A stretch of 64,000 bases of DNA, taken from Phycisphaerales bacterium (GTDB lineage: Bacteria; Planctomycetota; Phycisphaerae; Phycisphaerales; SM1A02). Positions 55,385 through 64,000 of the stretch are shown here, in pieces. The notes beneath the pieces are model-generated. The model was not told the DNA's origin, searched no databases, and saw only the letters and a program-made list of their open reading frames with translations. Numbering within the stretch: the stretch's first letter is position 1; each line of letters opens with the position of its first letter. The stretch lies in the NCBI GenBank assembly GCA_022446965.1, contig JAKVBV010000007.1, positions 1 through 64,000 of the forward strand, written 5' to 3'. The translations under genes and the position numbers were made by a program.

Positions 55385-55885
55385 ATGCGATGGATGTGGA
55401 TCGACCGGATCGTTGAGCACGACCCCGGTGCTCGCCTCGTGGCGCTCAAGAACGTCTCGCTGGCCGAAGAGCACCTGCACGACCACTTTCCCGACACACC
55501 CATCATGCCTGCGGCGCTCATCATCGAAGGGGTGGCGCAAACCAGTGGCATCATGGTCGGTGCGGTCAACGCCTTCACCGAGAAGGTGTTGCTCGCCAAG
55601 GTGGCCAAGGTGCAGCTTGATCGTGATGCCCAGCCCGGCGACACGCTGCGGTATACCGCCACGCTTGATCGCATCGACGACGCCGGCGCCGCAACCGCGG
55701 CGCAGGTGCATCTGCGGTCCAATGAAGATGGATCCGATTGGGAGTGCATCGGTGAGGTGAATCTCATGTTCAGCCACGCCGATCAGAACATGTCCGGTCT
55801 GGACCTGCCCGAAGAGAACTTCGTGTTTGGTGACAACTTCCGCGCCATCTTGAGCGCTTCAGGGTTGCGGCCAGAAACCGTGTGA
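55385..55885 (+). CDS. FabZ/FabA-like dehydratase
   Basis: A 166-residue hot-dog protein with HFPDTPIMPAALIIEGVAQ, similar to FabZ with Asp-Thr replacing Gly-Phe. The Glu in IIEGVAQ is in the catalytic position. The C-terminal 25 residues (LPEENFVFGDNFRAIL) are additional. It follows the ACP gene by 48 bases. Confidence 0.85.
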   Translation: MRWMWIDRIVEHDPGARLVALKNVSLAEEHLHDHFPDTPIMPAALIIEGVAQTSGIMVGAVNAFTEKVLLAKVAKVQLDRDAQPGDTLRYTATLDRIDDAGAATAAQVHLRSNEDGSDWECIGEVNLMFSHADQNMSGLDLPEENFVFGDNFRAILSASGLRPETV

Positions 55886-55896
55886 TGCAGGCGGCG

Positions 55897-56073
55897 TCAA
55901 TCGCCAAGGTCGTCTGTCTGCTGACTGCGTACACGCGCGACACACATCATCCCCACAACGGCGATACCACCAGCCATGCCGCCGCCCATGACCGGGTCTT
56001 CAACACCCAGCGCCTTGCTTACGACGACAGTGAGCACGGAAGCGGCGATGGCACACACGATCAGAATGGACAC
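55897..56073 (-). CDS. Small two-helix membrane protein
   Basis: A 58-residue hypothetical with two hydrophobic segments (ILIVCAIAASVLTVVVS, MGGGMAGGIAVVGMMCV). It starts at a GTG 20 bases after the coaD stop, with an imperfect SD, and would be co-transcribed with coaD. Because it is short, certainty is limited. Confidence 0.42.
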   Translation of the reverse strand: MSILIVCAIAASVLTVVVSKALGVEDPVMGGGMAGGIAVVGMMCVARVRSQQTDDLGD

Positions 56074-56092
56074 TTCATGGTTGGGTGTCCTC

Positions 56093-56611
56093 TCAGGCGG
56101 TTCGCATCGCCCGCAATTGATCAAGCACAGGCTGGGGCACGATGTCGGTGAGCTTGTCCACATCACCGCCGAGATCCACGATCTGGCGGATCAAACTGCT
56201 CGAGGTGAAGCCGTAGCGTTCGTCGGTGATCACGAAGGTCGTTTCGATGTTGGCCACCTGCCGGTTGGCGATGGCCAATTGGCACTCGCTGGCGAGGTCG
56301 GTCACGTTACGGATGCCGCGCAGCAAGGCGACGGCATTGATGGATCGGGCGAAATCGACGGTCAGGCCCTCATACGTCTCCACTCGTACCGGCGCGCCAT
56401 CCGGATCGGCCTCGAGCATGTCTCGAACCAACTGCTGCATCAAGGTCAGCCGGGTCGCGGGATCGAGCATGTGTTGCTTGTCGGGGTTCTCGCCGATGCC
56501 GACCACGATTTCGTCGAACAGGCGGCGTGCCCGCTGGATCACATCCAGATGTCCCAGCGTGGGTGGGTCAAATGAGCCGGCATACACGGCGATGTGGCTG
56601 GGGCCTGACAT
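56093..56611 (-). CDS. coaD: Phosphopantetheine adenylyltransferase
   Basis: A 172-residue enzyme making dephospho-CoA. The nucleotide-binding loop is AGSFDPPTLGHLDV (the T-x-G-H motif), with LLRGIRNVTD and the late SSSLIRQI motif. Usual length about 160. TAGGAT lies 6 bases before the ATG. Confidence 0.96.
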   Translation of the reverse strand: MSGPSHIAVYAGSFDPPTLGHLDVIQRARRLFDEIVVGIGENPDKQHMLDPATRLTLMQQLVRDMLEADPDGAPVRVETYEGLTVDFARSINAVALLRGIRNVTDLASECQLAIANRQVANIETTFVITDERYGFTSSSLIRQIVDLGGDVDKLTDIVPQPVLDQLRAMRTA

Positions 56612-56617
56612 GTCCTG

Positions 56618-56623
56618 ATCCTA
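56618..56623 (-). promoter_or_regulatory. -10-like TAGGAT for coaD
   Basis: TAGGAT, preceded by GG, ends 6 bases before the ATG at 56611; no SD. Confidence 0.42.
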
Positions 56624-56789
56624 CCAGTCCCTACAGATGGGCCGTGTGCCGTTGTGACGGCAAGAACCGCTTGCCTGAGGGCGGCCCGCATTCAATGGTG
56701 TGCCCGTCGCGATGAACGGCATCTCGCGACGCACTCCCTGCCGGGCGCTCCCCGACCAGCCTCCTCGGTCCGGCCCCGGAATCCCTCGA

Positions 56790-56821
56790 TCGGCGACGCG
56801 GCGTAGGCCACGTCGCCGATT
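56790..56821 (-). terminator. Hairpin after the metallo-beta-lactamase-like gene
   Basis: A 10-bp perfect stem (ATCGGCGACG / CGTCGCCGAT) with a 12-base loop directly after the stop on the minus strand. No T-run follows, so termination would be inefficient or Rho-assisted. The rest of the 214-base gap to coaD shows no gene. Confidence 0.55.
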
Positions 56822-56825
56822 GTGT

Positions 56826-57512
56826 TCACCCTGGCATGTGTCGCAGTGGGTTGAGTTCGATGTTGTCGCGGCCTGGCACGATCACATCAGCAATCTCGAT
56901 CGCTTCCTTGAACGACTCCAAGGCCTGCTCGCGATTGAAGCACTCGGGCAGCACCTGTCCGGCCAACAAGTGGTCGCTGGTGGCCACAGCGTCGCCCGCA
57001 ATCAGCACGGTGCGTGAACGCTGAGGCAGCAGCAGCCCCGCGGTGCCCGGACGCACACCTGGCAGCGGGAACAGATCGACGCCATCGGCGAGGGCATCGG
57101 GGCAGACCCGCATGCGATCGTGAATCGCTTTGAGCGTGGACATGTATTCGAGCCCACCGTCTTCGGGGTGGTCTTGTGCGGCGCCGAGATCTTCGTCGAG
57201 GGCGTCGGCGGCATTGGCCAGTTCTGTTTCTGAACACAGCCATTGGGCGTTCGTGAAGGCCGCAATTCCGCCAACATGGTCATCGCTGAATCCCGTGCAG
57301 AACACGTGCGTGATGTCATCGGGCGTCTTGCCTGCTCGCTCATGCAGGCGAGCGGCCATCACCTGAGGCGGCAGCGACGGGTCGACGATGATGCACGCAT
57401 CATCAGCTTCGATGAGGGTGGTGGTGGCGTGGGCGGTTCGCACCGCTGTGGATTCGTTCCAAAGCAGGTTGCGAGCGAGGGTGCCGATGGAGATGACGCG
57501 ACAGGTAGCCAT
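56826..57512 (-). CDS. Metallo-beta-lactamase-fold protein, degenerate
   Basis: A 228-residue protein with the alpha-beta-beta-alpha pattern: IIVDPSLPPQ, a metal-site region, PGVRPGTAGLLL, IAGDAVAT and VPGRDN. The family motif T-H-x-H-x-D-H is reduced to TGFSDDH, losing two His ligands, and PGHTPG is PGVRPG. It may not bind two metals. Start taken at 57512. Confidence 0.75.
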   Translation of the reverse strand: MATCRVISIGTLARNLLWNESTAVRTAHATTTLIEADDACIIVDPSLPPQVMAARLHERAGKTPDDITHVFCTGFSDDHVGGIAAFTNAQWLCSETELANAADALDEDLGAAQDHPEDGGLEYMSTLKAIHDRMRVCPDALADGVDLFPLPGVRPGTAGLLLPQRSRTVLIAGDAVATSDHLLAGQVLPECFNREQALESFKEAIEIADVIVPGRDNIELNPLRHMPG

Positions 57513-57585
57513 GGCGTGCCATTGTCTCGCCTTGATGGCGCATGCACAACTTGCCCTGCATGCTGCGGGCGGGTACCAAGGTGGC

Positions 57586-59490
57586 ATGTTGTCCTTGCTT
57601 TGCACCTTGGCCCTGTTGCAGACGCCCCAGTGGCAGACCTGGGCTCAGCCCATCACAACCGCCTCGGCCGCCATGCGAGCCAAGATCCCTGTCGTGGATC
57701 AGGTGGTTGTGGTGCCCGACATGCCCACCATGCTCGATGAATTGGGCAAGTGGTCGCCGGCGGGGCACTGGCCAATCTTGATCGAGGGTGATCCTCGCAA
57801 CGTGCAGTTTATTCGTCGATTCGCCCCCGCCCGGGTGTTGCGACGCGATCGACATGTTGCGGCTGCCGATGCGGCGGCGGTGGAGTCTGCTGTCGCAGCG
57901 GCATGGGATGTGCCGGTGGGTCATGTGCCAGAGGCAGCGGCGGAGGTGTTGGGCGTTCCCGTTCCGGGCATCGTGCTCGCGGACCCGGGCAACAGCGCAC
58001 GAGGTGGCGCCGCGATGCTTGCAGCCGGACGCGGCCAGCACCTCGGTTGGGTGGCCGGAGACTTCGGCCGAAGTGGCGGTCGCTTGACGCCCGCGCAAGG
58101 CCGTGCGTTGTGCGATGCGGTGGAAGCCGCATGCGAAGCCACCGGTGCATCGTGGAACGGACTCGGTGACGCCATCGACACCGTCACGCTGTGCCGGGAT
58201 CTTGCAGCCCGAGTAGAAGGCGGCGAGCGATCGAATTCGGACAACCTTTCGAACCCACCGGCACTCGCCGTGACGGATGTCGTGGGGCGGCATGCAGACG
58301 GACGTCGCTGGGCGTGGACAGGCTGGATCTTTGGTGATGCCAAGTCGAGCGTGTGGCAGGCCAACTGCAGTTTGTTCTTGCCGCGAACGCGAGTGTGGTT
58401 GGGAGACAGTTATCCAGCCCAGCCGCCGTGGACCACTTGGAAGCTCGCAGCCGCCGCAGACGTGTTCACGGCCGAGGGCTACACCGTGCAGATCACGGAT
58501 CCACTGACGCCGGACGCACTCACTCGTGCAGCGACCGACGGTCTCGATGCCGACCTGGTGATGATGGCGTCCAAGGGCAATGCCGATTTCTTCCGACTTG
58601 CCGGCGATATTGATGTGGACGCATCCCAAGTCCCCGTGTGTCGAACACCCGCTGCTGTCTACATGCTGCACTCATGGAGCTTGCGTGCACCGTATGACGT
58701 TCGCACTGTCGGCGGGCGATGGTTGGGCAATGGGGCGTATGCAGATGTCGGCTCATCGCAAGAACCTATGTTGCAGGCTTTCGTACCGCCGGAGTTGATA
58801 GCTAAGCGTGTGTCCAAGGGCATTCCCTGGCTGATCGCCAGTCGGTATTGGCCGGGCACAAGTGGTGCTGCGTCGAATCCGTGGCGGATCAACACCATCG
58901 GAGATCCGCTCATGTTGGCGCCGGCGCCCGGGACGTCGAACCGTCGCAAGATCCAGCCCGAGGGTGAACCCGGTGCCCAGTACACATCCATGCTGCAGAT
59001 TGCGCAGGACGCATTGAAGCAGGCAGCTGTGGCGGCCTCGGATGATGTCTTCGCCGAGGGCATTCATGCTGCGGTGATGGCCAATCGCCAGACACTGGCC
59101 ATGCAGATCTACAGTGTGGCCCAAGGACACGCAGCTGCAGGCCCCAAGAGTGCTGCGGCGGTGCTTGCCACGGCGGCGTTCAATGGCAAGATCAACATGG
59201 TGCTGCATGCGGCGACGACCATCGGCACGCTGTCTCGCGGTCAGGCCGATCTGGTGTGGGCAGTGGGCGCGCCCAAGTTGGCCGATGGCACCGCGGACGC
59301 GACGCTCATCCACGTGCTTCGCTCGTGCATCGATGCGACACAGTCTGCAGGTCGGGTGCGGCTGCTCGCGCAGGCCATGCGCTCAACGCAAGGTGCATTG
59401 GCCGCCTCGAAGATGATCGAGCACTTTCTGGCGCAGGCGAAGTCGGCCCGCCAGAAGAAGGAACTGCAGAAGATCTTGTCAGGGGTGTAG
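57586..59490 (+). CDS. Secreted hypothetical protein, weakly gingipain-like
   Basis: A 634-residue product with a short export signal (LSLLCTLALL). No family is certain. The segment about residues 360-440 (YMLHSWSLRAPYDVRT, WLGNGAYADVGSSQEP, INTIGDPLMLAP) weakly recalls C25 cysteine-peptidase folds, but the catalytic Cys-His pair is not evident. The C-terminal 170 residues are Ala-rich helices. Start at 57586 rather than an upstream methionine. Confidence 0.6.
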   Translation: MLSLLCTLALLQTPQWQTWAQPITTASAAMRAKIPVVDQVVVVPDMPTMLDELGKWSPAGHWPILIEGDPRNVQFIRRFAPARVLRRDRHVAAADAAAVESAVAAAWDVPVGHVPEAAAEVLGVPVPGIVLADPGNSARGGAAMLAAGRGQHLGWVAGDFGRSGGRLTPAQGRALCDAVEAACEATGASWNGLGDAIDTVTLCRDLAARVEGGERSNSDNLSNPPALAVTDVVGRHADGRRWAWTGWIFGDAKSSVWQANCSLFLPRTRVWLGDSYPAQPPWTTWKLAAAADVFTAEGYTVQITDPLTPDALTRAATDGLDADLVMMASKGNADFFRLAGDIDVDASQVPVCRTPAAVYMLHSWSLRAPYDVRTVGGRWLGNGAYADVGSSQEPMLQAFVPPELIAKRVSKGIPWLIASRYWPGTSGAASNPWRINTIGDPLMLAPAPGTSNRRKIQPEGEPGAQYTSMLQIAQDALKQAAVAASDDVFAEGIHAAVMANRQTLAMQIYSVAQGHAAAGPKSAAAVLATAAFNGKINMVLHAATTIGTLSRGQADLVWAVGAPKLADGTADATLIHVLRSCIDATQSAGRVRLLAQAMRSTQGALAASKMIEHFLAQAKSARQKKELQKILSGV

Positions 59491-59501
59491 GCCGGGGCCG
59501 A

Positions 59502-59813
59502 TCAGTGCACGATGGCCATCATGAAGCCATTAGGTTGGCATTCCGTCTCGTACCAGCACAGCACACGCTCGAACACGTCCCAGGTGGTGGGCGTGGTCAC
59601 GGTCTGCGATTGGGACGGGGCCTGAGTCTGAGCAAGCACGGTCGGTGTCTCGATGGACAGGACGTCCGCTTCGGGCGTGGCCAGCGTGAGCACGGCCATT
59701 GCATGGAGCTCCATGCCCAAGACATCTCCGGCCACGAAACTTGGTCCAGCCAGTCCAGGCATGGTCAGCGTTGCGGTGGTCACGGCGGTGGCGAAGAGGC
59801 GGCTCAGGGGCAT
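59502..59813 (-). CDS. Small hypothetical exported protein
   Basis: A 103-residue product with a weak signal-like N-terminus (LFATAVTTATLTMPGLAG) and a Thr/Gln-rich middle. AAGGA lies about 11 bases before its ATG. It is convergent with the preceding gene, 11 bases apart. No homologue is recognised. Confidence 0.45.
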   Translation of the reverse strand: MPLSRLFATAVTTATLTMPGLAGPSFVAGDVLGMELHAMAVLTLATPEADVLSIETPTVLAQTQAPSQSQTVTTPTTWDVFERVLCWYETECQPNGFMMAIVH

Positions 59814-60013
59814 TAAATCGGTCCTTCAGTCAGAGGTCAGTCGTGGACTGCTGGTGATTTCGGGTCGAAATGGGAGCCACTTCAGTTGGATGTCCGAAAT
59901 GTCTGTACCCGCAACGGCTTGAATGCGTCCGCAGGTGGCCCCTTGACGGGGCGTGCCCGCCCGGCGAGGCTGCTTGCGGCTTGTTCCCACACCCTCTTGG
60001 TGCCGTCGTCCCA

Positions 60014-62488
60014 ATGCTCCGTGTTCGTCTGTTGTGTGTCGTAGTGCTGTTTCTAGGGGCGGCTGTCGCATCTACGCAGGCGGCCGTGCTGGAGCCGGTG
60101 CAGCATGTGCGGGTTGTATGGGGGATCGACGCCCCCTGGCTGCCGTCGTTGGATTCAACGTGGGATGCGCCCTTTGTGCTCAAGGGCACGGCCGACGGGT
60201 GGGCTGCTGGAGCTCCGGGTGAACCTGGCATTCGAACAGATCTCAAGGCGCTGTCCTTGCAGGGGGCCACTCGGTTGGAACCATCGGCGATCGATGCCAT
60301 CGCCGCGGCGATCACAACCGCGGTGGCAGATCTGGGGCTGATGGGTGCCACGGTCACGGCGATGGCCGTGGACGGTGATGTGCGAACAGACCGGGTCCTG
60401 TGGTTTGTGGTCGCTGTGCCACTGCCCGATGTCCAGCCCAATCTGGTCTTGCCCTCGACGCTGCGGCCGTTGGGCGCAACGGTGTCAGACACCATTGCGG
60501 AGCCGGAGCCAGCGCCTGAACCTGAACCAGAGCCCGCGACGGAACCGGAACCAGAGCCGGAGCCAGAGCCGGAGCCAGAGCCGGAGCCGGAGCCAGAGCC
60601 TGAACCCGAGCCTGAACCCGAGCCTGAACCAGAGTCCGCACCAGAACCGGAGTCAGACACGGTGTCTGACACCTTTTCGTACCCGGTGTCTCCCTTCACG
60701 GTGGCGTATGCCCCGCCGCATCGAGACCTTCCGCAGATCGAAACCTACCTGGACATGCCCTTCATGCTGCAGGAGGTCGATGGCATCTGGTCCGCGGCCA
60801 CCGATCCCGACGCAGCGACACAGTGGACCCTGCTCGCATTCAACGAACTGGGCGTTCAGCAGGTCAGTGACAGCGCGATCCTCACGATCGTGACCACCTT
60901 GGCCGATCGGCTGCTGGCCCTTGGGCTGCAGGGTGTAAGTGTGGCCCCTGATCCGCGGCAACTGGTCACCGTCGGGCCTGAAGCTGGCCGGGATCTCCGT
61001 GCAGACACCACCGAACTTCGATTGCTCATTCGTGTGGGTCGTGTGACCGAGGTGCGAACGCTCGCCAGTGGTGACCGCATCGATGAATCGAAGCGGATCA
61101 ATCACGCGTCACATGAGCGCATCAAGAACGAGTCCCCAGTGCAAGTGGGTGAAGACGCAGATCACCTCGGCGGTTTGATCGTCGGTGAAGACCTGCAGAA
61201 CTATCTGCACTTCCTCTCTCGGCATCCCAACCGTTCCGTGGAAGCCTCTGTTGCGGCGGCCAGTCAGCCCGGTGGTGTGGCGCTCGATTACATCATCAGT
61301 GAGTCGAAGCCGTCCACCTTCTGGTATCGCATGGGCAACGACGGCACGGCCAGCGAAGGTTGGATACGCCAGCAGGCCGGCTGGTTCACGTCGCAGCTCA
61401 CGGATTCGGACGACATCCTGCAACTGCTCTACGCCACATCGAACTTCGACAGCACGAATGCTGTCAATGGTTTTTACGAACGACCTGTGGGGTGGGACGG
61501 ACGACTGCGGGCGCGCGTGTCGGGATCGTGGAGTCAGTACTTCGCCGATCAGTTTGGTGTCACTGTGGTGCCCGATGCGTTCAGCGGCGTGTCGTGGTCA
61601 GGCAGTGCAGAGCTTCGCGCCAACGTGCATCAATCGGGCGCTCGGTTCATCGACCTCATCGGTGGCGTGCGGTACCAGTACGTCGACACCAAGAACAACT
61701 CCATTCCGGGCCTGCCCATCGTGGCGTCGGGCGACTTCGTCATCCCCTACGCATCACTCCAATTGGAGGAGATCGGGCCGTTCTCTGCCCTGCAAGGCAG
61801 CATCGGAATTGAAGGGGCGGTCAATGATCAGGGCAATGTGGATGGCCTCGGCCGGTTCAACGCGGATGACCAATGGGCCAAGGTGAACTGGTCGGTGTTC
61901 GCGAGCACCTTTCTTGAGCCACTCATTCACGGCGATGATTGGCGAGACCCGTCTTCGCCGGAGAGTTCCACACTCGCGCACGAATTGCAGGTGCGGCTCG
62001 GCGGGCAGTGGGCCATGGGCAACCGGCTGCTTCCGCAGTTTCAACAGGTGGCCGGCGGGCCGACATCCAACCGCGGCTATCCCGTGTCTCTGGTCGCCGC
62101 CGACAGCGCCGTACAGGTCACAGGTGAGTACCGATTTCACTGGCCCCGCACCTTTGCCCCGGATCCCGAACCGGGCGAGCTCTTCGGCGAACCCTTCCGT
62201 GCGTCGCGGCAGTTCGTGTACGGCCGACCGGACTGGGATCTCGTGCCACTGGCTTTCGTCGACGCGACCTGGCTCTTCCAGACCGGCAATCAGGTGTTCG
62301 AGCTGGACAATACGCTGGTCTCCGCGGGCGTGGGCCTCGAATTCGTGCTCAAGCAGAACATCAGAGCTCGGATCGACTGGGGCTTTGCCCTTCGCGATGC
62401 CTGGGGGCCCGGGCCCGGTGGCTCCAGAACGCTGCTGTATGAGTCCGGGAAAAACAGGCTCTACGGGTCATTCACGATTTACTTCTGA
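60014..62488 (+). CDS. TpsB-type outer-membrane transporter (ShlB/FhaC family) with Glu-Pro hinge
   Basis: An 824-residue Omp85-superfamily protein. The signal peptide is [18 protein letters not shown]. Residues about 30-140 and 225-360 are two related modules with POTRA-like features. Between them is a Glu-Pro-rich hinge (about residues 163-213) flanked by TVSDT. The beta-barrel from about residue 390 to the end finishes in Phe (SFTIYF). A RGYP motif ([10 protein letters not shown]) near residue 690 corresponds to the conserved loop of the family. The exoprotein gene lies 116 bases downstream. Confidence 0.85.
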   Translation: MLRVRLLCVVVLFLGAAVASTQAAVLEPVQHVRVVWGIDAPWLPSLDSTWDAPFVLKGTADGWAAGAPGEPGIRTDLKALSLQGATRLEPSAIDAIAAAITTAVADLGLMGATVTAMAVDGDVRTDRVLWFVVAVPLPDVQPNLVLPSTLRPLGATVSDTIAEPEPAPEPEPEPATEPEPEPEPEPEPEPEPEPEPEPEPEPEPEPESAPEPESDTVSDTFSYPVSPFTVAYAPPHRDLPQIETYLDMPFMLQEVDGIWSAATDPDAATQWTLLAFNELGVQQVSDSAILTIVTTLADRLLALGLQGVSVAPDPRQLVTVGPEAGRDLRADTTELRLLIRVGRVTEVRTLASGDRIDESKRINHASHERIKNESPVQVGEDADHLGGLIVGEDLQNYLHFLSRHPNRSVEASVAAASQPGGVALDYIISESKPSTFWYRMGNDGTASEGWIRQQAGWFTSQLTDSDDILQLLYATSNFDSTNAVNGFYERPVGWDGRLRARVSGSWSQYFADQFGVTVVPDAFSGVSWSGSAELRANVHQSGARFIDLIGGVRYQYVDTKNNSIPGLPIVASGDFVIPYASLQLEEIGPFSALQGSIGIEGAVNDQGNVDGLGRFNADDQWAKVNWSVFASTFLEPLIHGDDWRDPSSPESSTLAHELQVRLGGQWAMGNRLLPQFQQVAGGPTSNRGYPVSLVAADSAVQVTGEYRFHWPRTFAPDPEPGELFGEPFRASRQFVYGRPDWDLVPLAFVDATWLFQTGNQVFELDNTLVSAGVGLEFVLKQNIRARIDWGFALRDAWGPGPGGSRTLLYESGKNRLYGSFTIYF
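60481..60493. repeat. Palindrome GGTGTCAGACACC (left edge of the hinge)
   Basis: A 13-bp palindrome around a central A, in the TVSDT coding segment just before the Glu-Pro repeats. Confidence 0.7.
60500..60650 (+). repeat. Low-complexity GAGCCG/GAGCCA hexamer repeats
   Basis: About 150 bases of degenerate 6-base units encoding alternating Glu-Pro, interrupted by Ala and Thr. It is in frame within the TpsB gene, and the same stretch gives a Ser-Gly frame on the opposite strand that is not a gene. Confidence 0.9.
60652..60673. repeat. Nested palindromes GTCAGACAC-G-GTGTCTGAC and GGTGTCTGACACC (right edge)
   Basis: A 9-bp-arm inverted repeat (60652-60670) overlaps the 13-bp palindrome 60661-60673. 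It encodes SDTVSDT at the end of the Glu-Pro hinge, matching the left-edge copy. Confidence 0.7.
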
Positions 62489-62604
62489 AGACTGCATGAC
62501 AGAGTCGTGGTTCGGGCTAGATTCTAGGGTCGCTCGTAGCCGTTCCCTCTTGAGTGACACCACATCGCCCACGCGACCACTGTGGGTACAGGAGAGGTCC
62601 CTCG

Positions 62605-64000
62605 ATGCGTCAGCACCGCGCTTCGCTCGCCATCGCCAGAGGTCCATTGGCCGCCCTTGCTGCGGCAATGTTCACGTGCGCCGTCACGGCCACGCCTGAA
62701 AATGGCGTGTTCATTCACGGCGTGGGCACGATCACCTACGGCTCAGACACCTGGATCGATCTTTTCGGTGATCAGTTCATCATCGGGTGGGACGACTTTG
62801 ATCTCGCTGCAGGTGAATCGGTCACCTTCAACGGCACCGACTTCACCGTGCTCAACACGATCAACACCGGTGCGCCCTCGAACAGCTGGATCATTGATGG
62901 CGCGATCAATGCGCCCGGCGGCGAAGTGTGGTTCGTGAATCCTGCTGGGGTGCTGTTCGGGCAGAACTCGGTCATTGATGTGGGCGGCATCATCGCTGCG
63001 GCAGGATCCATAGATAACGACGCCTTCCTCTCAGGCAATCACGAGTTCACGCTCACCGGGGACGTGTTCTTCGGTGGCACCATGGCCTCGTCCATAGGCA
63101 TGGCTGATCGCGCCGTGTTCCTGGGCCAGCACGTGACGAACACCGGCCTTGTCTCCGCCAACATCATCGCGATGGCGTCGGGCAGCACGATCAGGCTCAT
63201 CGACCTGGAAACACGGATCTCGCTTGAGGTGGACACCACCGCGCTGGATTCCGCCACGCCGAACGAAGCCTCGATAGCTTCGATGCAAGGCCAGGCCTTT
63301 GTCACCAATCACGGTCGGCTTGAAACCGGACAAGGCGGGCAGGTGTTGCTCGCTTCGGGCGACATGCTCGGCGCCATGCTGCCTTGGGACGGCTTGGCCA
63401 TCGAACACGATGGCGAGATCCACTCCGCTGGCGGCGATGTGGACATCATCGCGCTCGACGGTGCCATCCGAACAGACCAATACGTGGCCGGCGGAAACGC
63501 CCACGTGGCCCATGCGGGCCTCATCGATGTGTCGTCCAATGACGGTGGCGGTGATGTCACGATCACTGGCCCGAGTGTCGTGGTCGGCAGCGACCTGCAC
63601 GCTCAGGGTGGATGGTCGGGTGGCGGTGGAGACATCGCCCTGCGGGGATATCACACCGTGATGCTCGCAGGCGACGAACTGGTCGGGTGGAACGACGAAG
63701 CCGCAGGGCACACGGGCGCCGCGGGCCTTTCCGTTGGTGCCGGTCACGGCGACCACGATGGTGGATCGATCTTTATTGAGGCGACCGACGGCACGGTGGT
63801 GGGTGCGTCCACCGCCGCAGTCACAGCCTTGGGCGGTCTCTCGGGCGGCAATGGCGGCACCGTGGAGGTGATCGGCCAAGGGCTGCAATACAACAGCCGT
63901 ACACGAACCGACGCCGTCAACGGTCAGGCGGGCGAGTTGCTCCTTGAGACCGCTGGCGATCTTCGCATCACGGCCGACGGCAGCGTGGGCGATGCAAACT
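62605..64000 (+). CDS. TpsA-type filamentous haemagglutinin-like exoprotein, 5' portion
   Basis: An open frame of 465 residues that runs off the window. The signal peptide ends near AAAMFTCAVTA. The TPS secretion domain follows, with the family hallmark NPAGVLFGQNSVIDVGGIIA at about residues 113-132 (cf. NPNGI motifs). Beyond it are repeats rich in Gly and Val (GGQVLLASGD, GGDVTITG, GGSIFIEA) typical of a parallel beta-helix. An SD (AGGAGAGG) precedes the ATG. The upstream TpsB is the expected transporter. Confidence 0.9.
   Translation, partial: MRQHRASLAIARGPLAALAAAMFTCAVTATPENGVFIHGVGTITYGSDTWIDLFGDQFIIGWDDFDLAAGESVTFNGTDFTVLNTINTGAPSNSWIIDGAINAPGGEVWFVNPAGVLFGQNSVIDVGGIIAAAGSIDNDAFLSGNHEFTLTGDVFFGGTMASSIGMADRAVFLGQHVTNTGLVSANIIAMASGSTIRLIDLETRISLEVDTTALDSATPNEASIASMQGQAFVTNHGRLETGQGGQVLLASGDMLGAMLPWDGLAIEHDGEIHSAGGDVDIIALDGAIRTDQYVAGGNAHVAHAGLIDVSSNDGGGDVTITGPSVVVGSDLHAQGGWSGGGGDIALRGYHTVMLAGDELVGWNDEAAGHTGAAGLSVGAGHGDHDGGSIFIEATDGTVVGASTAAVTALGGLSGGNGGTVEVIGQGLQYNSRTRTDAVNGQAGELLLETAGDLRITADGSVGDAN

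Noticed and set aside
60500-60650. Possible tandem repeat or CRISPR-like array
   Set aside because: Six-base units encode Glu-Pro in frame without spacers; it is a coding low-complexity region.
59830-60699. Ser-Gly repeat protein on the minus strand
   Set aside because: It is the reverse complement of the Glu-Pro hinge codons in TpsB.

Overview
The window is a GC-rich, gene-dense bacterial chromosome segment that most likely comes from a planctomycete of the Phycisphaerae. This placement is inference from several traits seen together: dockerin-type Ca-binding C-termini on secreted proteins, a VPGPS variant of the PEP-CTERM tail, a signal peptidase I with a very large insertion, a PSP1 protein with a basic tail, prepilin-type secreted proteins and a receiver-GAF-Ser/Thr kinase fusion. 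No mobile element, CRISPR array or rRNA was found, and no gap between genes exceeds 300 bases.

Layout. 1-7.3 kb: 3' part of parB, a sugar-nucleotide epimerase, an XrtA-type polysaccharide deacetylase, cysS-coaE, rho, and a prepilin-like protein. 7.4-11.5 kb: tRNA-Thr, tuf, rpmG, tRNA-Trp, secE, nusG, a strong terminator, then an outer-membrane beta-barrel protein. 11.5-18 kb: a RibBX-like gene divergent from a Nif3/YqfO gene, then ispE, an M3 peptidase and a PLP decarboxylase linked by overlapping stop/start codons. 18-23.7 kb: STAS protein and receiver-GAF-kinase, lepB-PSP1, HD-domain protein. 23.8-33.3 kb: PEP-CTERM protein, der divergent from gmk, a secreted hypothetical, a 962-residue FG-GAP/dockerin protein, MoxR and a histidine-rich secreted protein. 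33.3-42.7 kb: ybeY-corC, nuoD-nuoE-orf72-nuoF, a fused ABC permease, a subtilase-like dockerin protein, a lipoprotein. 42.7-52.7 kb: multihaem cytochrome with dockerin, pyrB, nuoG, corA, a second M3 peptidase, tandem-FKBP lipoprotein. 52.9-59.8 kb: solitary atpD, a FabZ-ACP-FabZ cassette, coaD, a degenerate metallo-beta-lactamase protein, a large secreted hypothetical. 60-64 kb: a two-partner secretion pair (TpsB transporter, then TpsA exoprotein running off the window).

Two gene-expression habits stand out. Genes inside operons overlap by ATGA or have Shine-Dalgarno (SD) sites. By contrast, at least 17 first-in-operon genes have a TANNNT -10-like hexamer only 6-10 bases before the start codon and no SD, which implies widespread leaderless transcription. 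In two divergent gene pairs the opposing -10 hexamers share the same central TA.

The most unusual protein system is the TPS pair. Its TpsB carries a duplicated N-terminal module separated by a long Glu-Pro hinge, and the hinge is bracketed by copies of a dispersed 13-bp palindrome that also forms the start of ispE.
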